DNA of 64,000 bases from Corbicula japonica (lineage: Eukaryota; Mollusca; Bivalvia; Venerida; Cyrenidae): assembly GCA_038501625.1 (NCBI GenBank), contig JAZAYU010000011.1, positions 12,346,849-12,410,848 on the forward strand, written 5' to 3'. Shown here one piece after another: positions 50,062 to 62,339 of this stretch (position 1 is its first letter; every line of letters starts with the position of its first letter). Position numbers and translations under genes: made by a program. Below the pieces are notes generated by a model. The model was not told the DNA's origin. It worked only from the letters and a program-made list of their open reading frames with translations, and made no database searches.

Positions 50062-50582
50062 GTATCAAAGAAACTAGAAAGAAACCCGTAAGAACTAGAA
50101 ATATATGCACTTCTCTTTCGTTTTACACTGTGTATTGTACGCAAGTGTTTACCTGACACCCAAGAATATTCCATATAAAATTGTATTTATGCCATCAATA
50201 CTCGTATTGACTTAACTTGTTATTTAAATCGTAAAATGTTTTTCTTAATACAATTATCACTTTTAAAAACGAAAATGCTCGAACATGTAAATGCCAGGTA
50301 GAAATACTTACACAAAATATAAAAATCTTCACGGTAATCGTAAACAACACCCACTAACAACAAATCGAAATAATCTATTTGATTTTCCCGCTGCATAATA
50401 ATAAAATCCCACTAGATACCTCTCCACCCTGCTAGATGCCTCTCTGGTGTTAATAGCTATCAATCGAAATAGTTTATTTCATTTTCCCGCTACATAATAA
50501 TAGAATACGAGTATTATTTACAGCATTTCATTGGTCGAAAAAGTAGGTCAAAAGTGAGCTTAGACAGCTAACGCCGAAAAAT
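50062..50582 (-). repeat. Dispersed repeat copy 2, 5' part
   Basis: Reverse complement of about 211-645. It continues 46380-46876 after removal of the 3.2-kb insertion and one TSD copy. Confidence 0.7.
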
Positions 50583-52289
50583 ATAGCCAAACACACATTT
50601 TTATAAACATAAATTGCAAATGAAAATGGTGAAATCTAAAAATCAACAATATCGTCATCACAAGCGCCTGTATTTTATTTATGTACATCGAAAAGGATGT
50701 CGTAGGAACGAAACTATTACGAACTATGAGAAATTTAACAAACAAAGAATATCCGCACATGCTGACCATTGCAATTCTTTGTTTAAAGGTCTTGCTAAAA
50801 TTTCTTTTAACCAAAACTTATTAAATATAATCTGTATTGTTGGACCGACTAACGTTACTTACAATTTGATTTACACAGAAAATCAATATTTCACTCGTCG
50901 CGATCAATTAAGCAACCATGTTTCTTATCAAAATTCAATTTCTAAACGTTAACTTAGTATGCGGTGGCTAGGAACTTCTAATGTAACTGCGTTTCGGCAG
51001 CGGAAATAAGCGACATTTATAAGCTGAAGGTGATTGAATGGTCCGGAAACTTCCAATTTCTTTTAATGATTTCTGAGACCAGCTTGACAGGTCAGGGGCA
51101 TTGCTGTAATTCACTAAACATTCAGCCTAAACATTTAAGACTAAACTGGAGAAGATTAGTTCCAGAGAATTGAGTCACATTTGCGACAACATTTCTGATT
51201 TTAGATTTTTCCGAGTCAAATTTTCCGAGTCAATAGTCTAAAGCAACTTGAATATGTAGACCTTTCTTGAAATACGCTTATGGGAAAAATATTTTTGAAA
51301 ATGAAATATACTATGCGAAATGAAATATACTATGCGTCCATTTGAAATTGTGATTTCACGTCGAAACCATTATAGATTAAGTTTTATTTGCTGTAAGTGT
51401 ATATTAGTTTGGTCGTGATAAAATTTTTTTTCTTACTTTCATATTTTATATGAGTACTGAGAGCGACTTGATGGGAAACAAACCAATTCCAACAGACTAT
51501 ATGCTTAAAAAGAATTCAACCATAATCATTGGAAACATTCACATAGAATACGAGTAATTAACCTGCATTCAGAAAATATAACTGAGAAAATGTTTTTAAG
51601 TTCTTCTTAAATATAAGAAGATTTTCGCGTTTGTCTGTTCGTGTAACATTTTAAGGACTGAATTTACATTTGAGATAATAAATAAGTTATCTAAACTGAG
51701 GAGGTGGCAGACAGTTCCCATCTGATGATCGCTTATCTTATGAAGGTTTGGAATGATAGGTAAAATGATTTCATCAAAAGCTCGTTAAATAACATTGAGG
51801 AAAGATATTGGATGAGACGTTTCATTTAAAATTGATATTCTTATATTCTTATAACCCATGGCCTTCTCTCCTCTCTACTTCTTGGCTGCGTGGAAAGGCT
51901 TTGTTTTATGAGTGTTGCGATTCCTGATATGACTATTTCACTTTTAAAAATAATTCAATCCAAATTGTCACATACTAAGTAATTACGAGTGAAATACGAG
52001 GTTGATAGCATGCAATAAAAAGCGTTGTCATGAGATATTTTAGAGAAACAACCAATTAAAGAGCAAAATGCAATTAGAAGAACAAAAGCCGCAAACGTGA
52101 CTTGTAAGCGATAGCATCACGATTAACTTGAAGGATGAAGCATGCCGGTACATATAATTATTTCACAATAGGATGATTTTAAACACACAACACGAATAAA
52201 CATGAGACAGCAACATTTACCTCCTTTGATAAATTTAAGTTCAACTACATAGTGAGCACTAACATCACTCCTACCACACCACTTGGTTG
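50583..52289. other. Gene-free stretch
   Basis: Contains a 112-codon frame at 50614-50952 without known motif, a short direct repeat (AAATGAAATATACTATGCG twice near 51300) and a reverse family D fragment near 51855. Confidence 0.55.
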
Positions 52290-52435
52290 AAGGTTATAAA
52301 GCTGAAATTGGAAACCAGACTCAAATCTCAAGAATCTGATTGGCAGAAAAGGCGACCAGTCGCCATTTCAGCCAATCAGATGCTTGAGATTTGAGACTGG
52401 TTTCCATGCTCAGTTTTATAACCTTGGGATCTGAA
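52290..52435. mobile_element. Hairpin MITE, copy 2
   Basis: Same family, 146 bp, with some asymmetric wear in the left arm (AAGAATCTGATTGGCAG). Confidence 0.85.
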
Positions 52436-52612
52436 CTCAGAATTGAACAATAGGAAGCTAGAGATCTATAACTAGTTTTCATATTTCGGTCTTATGACCT
52501 TGCGTCCAGTCACAGACTTCAGCTTTTAAAAGCAATTGTATCCCTGCCAGATTCTCGAGATCAAACATGCACGAGTTTCCTTGGTAAATTAACCCTAAAT
52601 CACCAACACTTA

Positions 52613-53505
52613 ACAACTTTTCTGAGAATGCATACTGGGGCATTACTGGCTTGATAATTGAGCTATTGCTCTAAACCTTTCAATAAAACATGCAAAAAGT
52701 AATAACTTATTTATTAGTAAAACATTTTTCAAAATGACAGACAACTGACTGCTCAAAATCATTTAGAGTACTGGCACCCACAGAATACAATTTCACAAAA
52801 TCAGTTAATAATGAGTATAACCACCTTCAGCGGAACCAGTTAAATCGCGAAAATATTGTTGAAGCGGATTTTGTTTTATGGTGGTGGGTCAGTTTTAATT
52901 CCGTGGGCTGGTATGTCAACGCACAAAAGGACTGCAGCGGTTTTAATACAAGAGAACTTAAATTTTGAAAAATATCAGCGACAAGTTCTTGTTCCGAATG
53001 TCCTTTCATGTCTTCAAGCACATAGGTGCATGCAGTTAATGCATGATTGTGTATCATGTCTTTCGGCGATCACCAGACTTTTTCTTAAGGTGAACACCGA
53101 AGAATATTTCCATGGTGTGCTAAAACTCCGGATCTTAATCCAAAAGAAAAACTGTGGTCTGATCTTGGCAGAGGAGTACGAAACGGCAGGAACCAACCAT
53201 GAAATCTTCGCCAACTGCGCGTCTTCAGGAATGGGCTTAAGATTCCCAAAAGGTGTCTGGCAGATATACGCGCTATTGGTGGTCGTACTCATTATTCACT
53301 GATGTGAATTTGTATTCTGTGGGTGCCAGTACTCTAAATGATTGTGAACAGTCAGTTGTCTGTCATTTTAAAAAATATTTTAGATCTACTTATTAATCAG
53401 TTAGTATTTTTTGCATGTTTTATTGAAAGTTTTAGAGCAATAGTTCACTTACATGTATCCAGCCAGTAATGCCCCAGTACGCAGGTGTATACTTCGGAAA
53501 GTTGT
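52613..53505 (+). mobile_element. Tc1-like element with long inverted ends
   Basis: Ends ACAACTTT... at 52613 and ...GTTGT at 53505 are flanked by TA on each side. The inverted repeats run for more than 150 bp, including TACTGGGGCATTACTGGC, GAGTACTGGCACCCACAG and TGCATGTTTTATTGAAAG on one side or the other. At about 0.9 kb it is internally shortened. Confidence 0.7.
52856..53302 (+). pseudogene. Tc1-like transposase remnant, frameshifted
   Basis: The first 62 codons read GGGSVLIPWAGMSTHKRTAA, then ENLNFEKYQRQVLVPNVL and LMHD, typical of the Tc1 core around the second catalytic Asp. The C-terminal part (LNPKEKLWSDLGRGVRNGRN, then LKIPKRCLADIRAIGG) continues in another frame, so a frameshift lies near 53130. 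The N-terminal HTH and first Asp are deleted, and a TGA interrupts the second frame. Confidence 0.75.
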
Positions 53506-53971
53506 TAAGTTTATAAGCTCGACATTATTGCATGTAAAGGATGGAAGCTAGTGAGCGTATGTACTAAATGCAAATCAAAGCGACCAGGTACTAGATGGCA
53601 TTTCCGATACGTATGTCAGTTTAATCAGCAACATCGCAAAAGCAGGAACAAAAGACTGTGTCCTATCAGATATTTTTTCAGGTTTTCAAAGAAATGGTCT
53701 TTAATTCTAAAACTTCTGAAAACATCACAGTCACACTTTAACAGAATAGCAGAGCGATGAGACAGAATATTATAATAACAAAGATCTTTGTTTATTGTTC
53801 ATCGAACATTTCGTCATCTGATGCTTTTCTGTCAAAACTCTTGACAAGTTTTAGAATAGAAGGAAAAGAATCGACACATTTCATTTTTACCAGGTTACAG
53901 ACCGTAACCTGATTGGGTTAAGTTGAGAAATACGAGGATTGTCTCAGAGATGATGAACTTCAGACCTGGGC

Positions 53972-54052
53972 GAAAGATAATAAAACTCAGATTGGAGATC
54001 AGTCTCAAATCTCAAGCATCTGATTGGCTGAAATGGAGACCAGGGTCTTCAG
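53972..54052. mobile_element. Hairpin MITE, copy 3 (half only)
   Basis: Only the left arm remains (GATAATAAAACTCAGATTGG to AAATGGAGACCAG). The other arm is missing, so it no longer folds. Confidence 0.7.
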
Positions 54053-56293
54053 AGCCTTTTATGGTCATGGGCCCTGAGACAATAAACTTATTCTTTAATA
54101 TACCTCTTGTTGTCATATGACCTGAGAGTATAAAATGAAATTGAAAGAGTCTTATACATATTCTTGGTGTCGATGCCCAATGAGAAATTTATCCTGGTCA
54201 TACAAGCAATTGTAGCCCTATAAGGAAGTAAATAAAGCTTGTGTTGCTTTCCTATAGCAACAACAAATTCAGTCCTAGACACTCGAAAACCATAATGTGT
54301 AAAATGCAAGTCGTGATTTTCACATAATGGTAAGTTTTATGTCTGGTTCTGAATTAGTTCTTTTTCTGTTTGGATACAGACGAAAAAATGAGGCTTAATA
54401 TAACAACAAAGTCCCTAGAAAGTCCTTTAATTGTGAGCCAACACATTCCTCGGTTAAATAACAAGTAACACAAGGAGTGTCAAGCGAACACAATAGTATA
54501 AAAGAAAGCAAGCCATCACTGAACCAACAATCTTTGGTAGGACACAATCCAAGTAAAGCTAGTCTATACCGAAAGTAAACATGTTTACAAATTGAAAACT
54601 TTCAAATTCACATATTTTGTTGCCTTTTTTGTTGCCATTTTGAGAACTGTCACAAGGCACTTTACATTTCACAGGGCAACTTACGACAGCAATATTTCTT
54701 GTGGTAATTTGCTATGCATATTCTTGCAGCATTATCGCATATTTTCTGTCCATATTATTATAGCTATACAGACACCTATCGCAACCAACGGGGTGATACA
54801 CAAAGAGAATGTCTCATAAACGTTACGTTTACAATTTTACCAATGTTTAAAAACTGATTTGCGAATTTCGACGGATCTCCCTTGCAGGCAATTCTATTCA
54901 AGATTTCTTTTCTATATTGTCTCATTTAACAAACCTAATAAGGGTTCACTTTCTTTCTCGGAGATTAATGACCTTTTTCAACTTTAACAAGAATAACTCT
55001 GAAAAGAAAAACACAACAAACAACAGCTTAAGCTTAAGACCAGTCCTTCCGTTGTTTGTGGTGTAATGGCTTTTATATTGTCATATTTAAAATGTGATTT
55101 TTTCTACTTCCCTCCATCTTCTACTCTCTGGCATCTTCTTGTTTTTCTAAGATGAAACGGGGACTTTGAAAGACATCAAACACGACAAACATAGAAATAT
55201 TGCATGCTCGATCTGGTTGAGCCTTTTCGTGGGCAGTTATGGAAAGCAATCCCACTTAGCCCAGGATTGTGCACGATTCAAAATTTACACCAGAAAACGG
55301 TACTTTTTATCAATCCTAAAAGATGATTTGCTTCTGGCGGTGAACATGGAACCTCCAATAAGGTATTTTCAGATAAACACCATTATATGTTCAGCGGCGT
55401 ATCGTAGCGAGAAAAAAAACGGTTGCCCTTAAGGATGTATGATCGTTTAGACCATTTTTTTCAAAACACAGTCAGAGGGTTTTCATAATTTGCATGCTGA
55501 AAGATATTTAAATACCAAGCAAGAAAATGTAAAAAAGTGGGAGTCACCGTGCATTTTTTTATTTATATATTTGTATATTGAACACACCATCTATATTGAA
55601 AAAATGGACACAAGTAACAGTATGAAAAATGGGGGTTACATAAAATAATTTGTTAATTGATATATTTAACATAACAAATGAAATAAATACAGATTTATTT
55701 TATCACCAAATAGTCTATTTTATCTTATAAATTAATTCACATTTCAACTGAATAGATTATAATTTTAGATAGGGAATGTGGGAGATATCAATCCTGTATA
55801 TCACAGAGAACGCCAAATGCAAAACTACAAACCAGGAAGTATATCAATATAGTAATTTAACAATATCTATAATCTAAATTGGCTGGGATATTTTAAGGAT
55901 GTAAGGAATCAATTTTATATTAATTGTATTTCTCTTTTCAGACTCCCAGACGTGGACAAGAACAAATTTATGCATGGGATTTTAGTCTATACACTATCTA
56001 GGATATTTTGACAGCCTGCTAAGCGAGATTTATGGATAGGAGATTATTTCAGATAGTTATCACTTTATCGTGACATGACGGAAATTGAAAGAAGTACGAA
56101 AAAAGCAGATTTCACAAATAAAAGATACGATTTACGTGAATAATGGATTAAATTTTCTAATTATCACAATCTTTGTAAACTTTTTAAGATTTAAGGTGCA
56201 AATGATTTGACCATGTTGATTGACCTTTGTATAAAGTCACAAAATAAGAAATAATAAAGTAGGTATTCAATCATATTACTGAGACCTCGACCC
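54053..56293. other. Gene-free stretch with one family E copy
   Basis: Nothing beyond family E copy 3 recognised. Confidence 0.55.
55145..55405 (+). repeat. Dispersed repeat family E, copy 3
   Basis: Matches copy 1 from the GGGACTTTGAAAGAC start to GGCGGTGAACATGGAAC, well diverged. Confidence 0.6.
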
Positions 56294-56429
56294 AAGATCA
56301 TAAAACTAAATCGGGAGATAATTCTCAAATCTCAAGCATCTGATTGGCTGAAACGGCGACTGGTAGCCATTTCAGCCATTCAGATGCTTTAGATTTGAGC
56401 CTGGTCTCCGATCTCAGTTTTATGATCTT
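56294..56429. mobile_element. Hairpin MITE, copy 4 (variant ends)
   Basis: Ends read AAGATCATAAAACT instead of AAGGTTATAAA, with the same CTCAAGCATCTGATTGGC core. It lies 3.4 kb upstream of the cGLR coding exon. Confidence 0.8.
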
Positions 56430-56659
56430 GTTCCCAGAGCACCTGAAGACAAATAGCATGATGGTAGGACAGAAAGGAAATGATCGAGCTTTTACTCTCT
56501 TTTTTAAGAGTTCCATTATAGAAACCATAATAATTCTCAAATCATTGCCACAAACAAAGAGGTTAGCAAAACAATCTTTCTGGTGCCCACAAACAAACTT
56601 GTTAATGATTGTAGCTTTTTAATTGTTTTGTTTTTAACACGGGTACTAAGATCATTTGA

Positions 56660-56850
56660 CTTCTTTCGGCGTAAGCTGACTTAGATGGCTTTTGACCTAG
56701 TTTTTAAACCAATGCAACGTTGTAAATAATACGAATTTGAAATTAATATGCAGAGGGAAAATCAAATAAACTGTTTCGGTCGATGCCTTATTTTTACCTA
56801 AACTGCATCTAGCGGGGTGTTGTTATTATTATCGGAACAATTTTGATACA
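56660..56850 (+). repeat. Dispersed repeat copy 3, truncated
   Basis: Matches 211-385 (TTTCGGCGTAAG, TTTTGACCTAGTTTTTAAACCAATG, GTTGTAAATAATAC) with more divergence and no tRNA-like part. Confidence 0.6.
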
Positions 56851-59811
56851 CACAGTTTAGAACGACGTAGATCCGTAGTAATTTTCGGAGAAACTCAACA
56901 CAAACATTTCGTTATTAAGCGAAATCCATTCAAAATGAGTATGAATGTTAAATGTTTATGCAGAATTCTCAAAAAGAAGAAAAGATAAATGTGAAATCCA
57001 TTTTGGTCAAAGAAGTGTTTACAAGACCAAATAACAAGTGTTCAACATATCAAATTAAATGATCTTCTAATACATCTTTAATATTCTTTCATTAAGGTTG
57101 CTAAAATAAATAAAGTGATGTAATTTAAAGTTTAGTTTGAGAAATTATTTATTCTTAAAATACCTAAAAAACATATGTAATAATGGTTAGGACAAAATCA
57201 TTTGATGCAAGCTTGATAGACAACCCTTGTTCGTGCACAACTTCAAGAATGTCCATATACTTTTCATCATGCTTTGCATCCATCAAAGAACACATTAGTT
57301 AATGCAAAACTGTACTTGATACGATAGGCAAAATATCTATTTTTTGCCCATTAAGAACTCGAGAGACGTTTAAATAAAAAAGCAAGACGTTCCCTGGCAA
57401 TTTATATACCTTATGTGTTATGTCTTATAAGTTATTACTTTTTTGCAATAAAGATATATTCTCGGTCAACAGGAAAACAATGAAAAAGGCGGAGATACAT
57501 CCTTAATATAAAAAGGTAAAACCTATTAGTTCATGTCGATTTCTATTAATCAGATTTATTTGAATACAGTTTTATTATAAAGTGTATTCTCTTAATACAA
57601 GTTAAGAGTAAAATGTGAAGAACAAGTAAATATATTTTTCGCTAGTAAGGTTTTCTTAGAAAACACAAAGTGAAATTATTTGCTAAGCCGTGAGACTAAA
57701 ATTAACTTTAATATTTTTGGGAAAAGCCTAGAGCAGGGTATTTTTATTACTTTCATTGTCATTGATATCAATGTTTTTTGTCTCAAAAAAGGACGCGCAT
57801 AGTCTTCTTATTGCTTTCAAATCAAATACAACGTTTTGTAACATAGATTGCAGTATTTTAAGATAGAACGGATGGATGCGACACATATAACATGACATGC
57901 GTAATTTCCTTATTGCCATTTATCCACAAATCAAGGTTTATTTACGTGCTTCTAATGCTTTTTGAGTCAGTATCAAGCTCCAGTTTAGATATCATAGTTT
58001 TTTCGCCATTTCTTTTCCCATAACAACATACTTTTGTCCGACAAAAAATAATGCTCAGTATCCTTCGATTCAATAAACGTCGTATAGTCTCCTCCGATGA
58101 AACTGGACACAGTTCAAATGGAATATAATACTGCATTTACAATTTTTGCAGGCATGCATAATGTGTTGAAGTCCTGAATGTAACATTGAATTTAGCGTTC
58201 AAATTATAACCAAGGGACACATTTCAAGATTTACATGAATATATTAGATAGTCTAGTCCTAGATAAGCGACCAGACTACTCTAGGATTACTTATTTTAGC
58301 AACTTGGAAAAAAGTAGTTTATTGTGAAATTAATAAAAGCTTTTTTAAAAGTTATAATTATATTCATACCAGGAATGGCTACACAGCCAAAAATATTTAA
58401 AAAAAAACAAAACAGCAGAACATGGTTTATAAAAAGGTGAAAGATGCATATCAGGAATTGCCACATTCAGAAAACAACAGCCTCCCCACACAGTCAAGAA
58501 GAAGAGAGGGGGAGAGAGCATGGTTAATAAAATAATCAGTTTCAAAAAGGACGCCACTAACAAAAAACAAAAATGAGAACCCGAGGGGTTACCGCCTTGG
58601 AACGGTCAGTGGCAAATCAAATTGCCACTGGGGGTTTAAACCAGGTTCTAGGGTGCACCAACCTCACACTTGCCCCAACAGGTTCTCGTATCACAAGACA
58701 AGTACAAATTGTCTTGGTGAAATAACTCCAACCCACCCATCAGCTCAACAATGTTGTATGCAAAAGCATACAAACATAAAAACATAAGAAGCTAATAGCA
58801 TTGCAAAGCCAAAGGGCGGGTACTCAATGATCTTTCCGAGACCAGAGCATCTGGAGTAAAATCAGCAAGAACACGATGACAGAGATAAAAGAAACAAATC
58901 GAGCTTCTAGGTTCTTTTAAGAAAAGATTTCCCCATTAACCTTCATAAACTCTTAAACCCCTGCCACCGTCGTGCAATCAAAGAGGTAAGCATAATGATC
59001 AACTGTAGAAGGGTTAATCACTAGGCCTGCAGAGCGCTGTAAAATATCATGTTGGTAACCTTTCTTTTTAAATTTACAGATGGTTTTTACGAAATATAAA
59101 ACGATCGTTTTCAACAAAGACACCACAAACAATGAACAGAAATGAAAACCCGAAGGGGTAACTGCCTGTAAAACATTTTAAAGATCTAAAGACAATATTA
59201 TATAAAACACATAATAGTATATTTAAAGCGATATAGGTAGTTAATACATTTACTTTTATCAGATGTACTTAAAAGCACAATATATATGAGACGGTATCAG
59301 TATCTGTATCGATAAAATGACCGTGTTTTGATGATATAAGAATCATTATCAGCCCAGTACATTCTGATAATAAACATATAAAGGATGTAAGTATAGGTCA
59401 ATTATTTTATCGATACCCTGAGATTGTCCTGATCTTTGTACTAAATGTAATGTGTTGGTTGGTGAATGCGTGCTAAAATAGTAAGCGATGTTTTATGAAC
59501 GACTATCTAGTTTTCAGGGCCACAAGACACGTTGATTAAGGTATATTTTACATGTTCGATTCATCTGACAATGTTTATAGTTGTTCTTACTTAAATTATT
59601 TGAATACTCTAAATGCTTGATTATTATTAATATTATTTTCTTTTGACAATTAACTGTATACTTTTCAGAAACGTCGGTCAATTGCATTCGGCAGAAAGAG
59701 GTTTGCATCGATGGAAGGCCAGATCTGACACTGTTTCGAAATCGAAAATCCTAATTCCAAATGGAACTAAAAAGAAATAATAACTGTAATAATAAATATT
59801 TTATATAATAA
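56851..59811. other. Region upstream of the cGLR exon
   Basis: Family D copy 2 is the only identifiable part. The promoter and 5' exon of the cGLR gene may be here, but I cannot place them with confidence. Confidence 0.5.
58433..58900 (+). repeat. Dispersed repeat family D, copy 2
   Basis: Collinear with copy 1 at high similarity, ending about 0.9 kb before the cGLR exon. A stray fragment (GAAAACCCGAAGGGGTAACT) follows at 59146. Confidence 0.8.
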
Positions 59812-59829
59812 ATGAATTTTCTTGTTCAG
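59812..59829 (+). promoter_or_regulatory. Probable 3' splice site ahead of the cGLR coding exon
   Basis: A pyrimidine-rich stretch ending TTTTCTTGTTCAG stands 14 bases before the start codon. It suggests that the 5' UTR is spliced and that the promoter lies at an unknown distance upstream. Confidence 0.5.
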
Positions 59830-59843
59830 AAGATCTACTTAAC

Positions 59844-61973
59844 ATGGAGGAACCATCAACAAGTGCTAATCAAAGTGAAAACAATTTAAAAATTGATGAC
59901 GAATTTATTGAACAAGTAAGAGAAGGAAGTTTAGTTCATGAACGTTTTGAAAAACTCCAAGGAATATTAAAAGATTATTTAAAGACTCCAAAAGAATGGC
60001 GATACTACCACTTGCCTTTACTGATAGAACCACTTCCTTGTCTTGCTACATTTGATGTAGAGGCGATCGGAAGTTCAAGTGAAGGATTATCAATAACTGA
60101 ATATAGTGAGACTGGAATAAACGAAGAATTTGACATGACGCTAGTTTTGAAAACTATAATTGCCTCTGAAAACCCCTCTTTTTATTTTCAAGACGGTTTT
60201 GCTGAAATAATACCTTCTACTGAGTTTCCGGGACATGTATTTGTGAAAGTAAACAATGCTGCAACAGCTGTACGCTGGAATAATCTTTGCAATATTGTAA
60301 CCGATGAACGAGGAACAATAAATGAGTTCTTTGTTTCACCAGAGGCTGTCACAGATGAGTTTTATCTTATGATGTGTTACAGACACAGCATTGAAAATTT
60401 AAAACACTTTCAAAAGTACCTTAACCCTGACGATATTTCGAAAATAATACAAGAAGGAAAAGAAAGTATTCGACAAGACGATATAGAATATCTTCAAGAA
60501 ATTTTTGCTAGTAATAACCAGTCAGACGAATCGAACAATTTATATACAATGTATGCGCAGGAAGGACCGGCTTTTAAAACCACGATGTTTTTCGAAGGGC
60601 GGGACCTATCTTTGCAGTATGATTGTGCCGTAGCAATAAGGTGTATGGAATGGCCAAAAGCGGCTAGAGCGTGGGCTAGCAGGAAAAGATCCGCTGGTTG
60701 GCCATCACAGGATATTATTAGCGATGTAGTTGCAGAGGGTTGCCTTGTTGTTCCAAAATGTCCAACTGGAAGCAAAATAAAACTAGAGTGGCGCCTGTCT
60801 TTCTGTCTTGCGGAGAGGAAATTAATACGAAGTTTGGCTGCTGATCAGAAAGTTTGTTATATATTTCTTAAGGGAGTTTGGAGAAAATTTCTAAAGCCAC
60901 CCGCTGGAAAAGCACTTCAATCATACCACTTGAAAAATGTCTTTTTATGGGAATGTGAAAAAGTACAATCTGATAAATGGTCTAAGGAGACAATAACTCT
61001 GAGAATATTTGGACTTTTATCAAGACTCAAAAGTTTCATTAACGAAGGAAACTGTCCTCATTATATTCTCCCAGAAAACAACTTGTTCCAGGATATTGAT
61101 AAGGATGTTTTATATCGGTCTGGTGAAAGAGTAGGGACATGTATAACCCAGGCAAAAGTAGTTTGGATTGAAAACACTGAACTTTTTCATTTGTCGCCTG
61201 AGAAAACACGAATAGGCATGAAGAAGGAAATGTTGGCCATGTATTTGACATTAATCGAAAAAATATGCAAGGCTTTGGCCGACGTTGGAACAAATATGAA
61301 ACAGAAGTGCATCGAGTTTAAAGTATTAGAGAAAGATGCTCAAATATTGTCTTCTTTGCAAGAAATAATCGGAATACAAACATGTAATTTAGTTGTTGAA
61401 ATACTAAATAAAGCAGCGGTTACAAATCAAGGCGGACTCTTTAGAAGGTATATGTGCTGTCGTGCCTCCCCAAAACAATTGTTTTTGTTTGGCAGTGAGG
61501 GTTTCTTAAACTTTATTTGCTCAAGTGTCAGTGCACTTACCGCATGGACGGAATTGACAGAACTTGTTACTCAGCTGGAGATTCTTAAAATTGAGAATTT
61601 CACACCATATGGATTTCCGGCTAAATATGCATCAACTGAGAAAATTAAATTGCTCGTTAAATTTGTTACAGAGTGGATTTTGAATAACGGAGGCGTCTTT
61701 GAGGAACACATCGAACGCATTATTTGCGCAGAAATATTGGAGCTAATAGGCAACGTTCCCGATTTTTTAGATGATTCGTCCTCAGATGACGACGAGGAAG
61801 AGTTTTGTTATGACTGTGACAATTGTGAAAATGAAATTGTAAACGAAAGATACCATTGTACTGTCTGCGAAGATTTTGATCTGTGTAGGACTTGCTATGA
61901 AATCGGAAAGAAACATGCCCATGACTTGGTTCTAGTAGAAAAGGAAGAGACAGTCCTATACAACAGAGTATAA
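59844..61973 (+). CDS. cGAS-like receptor (Mab-21 family nucleotidyltransferase) with C-terminal ZZ zinc finger
   Basis: The 709-residue reading frame has no internal intron. Residues 71-100 hold the nucleotidyltransferase signature: G76-S77, then E95-F-D97-M, which lines up with the GS...EFDVM stretch of human cGAS. D260 in the strand LSLQYDCAVAIR fits the third metal ligand. The Mab-21 C-terminal lobe follows, with EWRLSF (315-320), SYHLKNVFLWECE (360-372) and CPHYILPENNLF (404-415). An acidic linker (642-653) leads to a ZZ finger with C655/C658/C661, C672/C675, C681/C684 and H691/H693. Known family members bind foreign nucleic acid and make cyclic or linear dinucleotide signals for STING-type receptors. 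The intact triad suggests activity, but ligand and product cannot be read from sequence. The ATG at 59844 lies 14 bases after a good splice acceptor (CAG ending at 59829), so a non-coding 5' exon is likely. The cGAS zinc ribbon is not evident. The ZZ finger is an unusual accessory, perhaps for protein or ubiquitin-pathway contacts. A non-catalytic Mab-21 relative is possible but less likely. Confidence 0.9.
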   Translation: MEEPSTSANQSENNLKIDDEFIEQVREGSLVHERFEKLQGILKDYLKTPKEWRYYHLPLLIEPLPCLATFDVEAIGSSSEGLSITEYSETGINEEFDMTLVLKTIIASENPSFYFQDGFAEIIPSTEFPGHVFVKVNNAATAVRWNNLCNIVTDERGTINEFFVSPEAVTDEFYLMMCYRHSIENLKHFQKYLNPDDISKIIQEGKESIRQDDIEYLQEIFASNNQSDESNNLYTMYAQEGPAFKTTMFFEGRDLSLQYDCAVAIRCMEWPKAARAWASRKRSAGWPSQDIISDVVAEGCLVVPKCPTGSKIKLEWRLSFCLAERKLIRSLAADQKVCYIFLKGVWRKFLKPPAGKALQSYHLKNVFLWECEKVQSDKWSKETITLRIFGLLSRLKSFINEGNCPHYILPENNLFQDIDKDVLYRSGERVGTCITQAKVVWIENTELFHLSPEKTRIGMKKEMLAMYLTLIEKICKALADVGTNMKQKCIEFKVLEKDAQILSSLQEIIGIQTCNLVVEILNKAAVTNQGGLFRRYMCCRASPKQLFLFGSEGFLNFICSSVSALTAWTELTELVTQLEILKIENFTPYGFPAKYASTEKIKLLVKFVTEWILNNGGVFEEHIERIICAEILELIGNVPDFLDDSSSDDDEEEFCYDCDNCENEIVNERYHCTVCEDFDLCRTCYEIGKKHAHDLVLVEKEETVLYNRV

Positions 61974-62317
61974 CCACTACCATTAATGGAGTAAAAAATG
62001 TGGAAAAAATATAGATAATGTTCATTGTTACCTGAGAAAAAGTGTTTAATTAGTTGATTTTCTGTTTGGGTGTTTCCATTGGAAAGTCAAACTTCAGAAT
62101 CCCAAAGACATAACGGAAACCTTTCGGATAGAACCTTACTTTTATAAACTTAAAGTAGATTCTAATTAAGGATGAGTGATACTGAGTATATGATAGTTTA
62201 AGAATGAGGGCGATGAGTGGAAATGCGAGTTTGGGAATTAGAGTTAATGTTAGTGGGGGATGATTAATAATGATTGTTTGCAATGCGTGGTAATATTAGT
62301 AGTGGCTATTAGACTAA

Positions 62318-62323
62318 AATAAA
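62318..62323 (+). terminator. Candidate polyadenylation signal of the cGLR gene
   Basis: This is an AATAAA hexamer about 345 bases after the stop codon of the cGLR frame. In AT-rich DNA such hexamers are common, so the assignment is weak. Confidence 0.3.
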
Positions 62324-62339
62324 CTAAACTAGTTCGTTT

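Noticed and set aside
50614..50952. 112-codon frame as a possible gene
   Set aside because: No recognisable motif, AT-driven composition (K, N, I, Y rich) and no supporting splice or regulatory signals.
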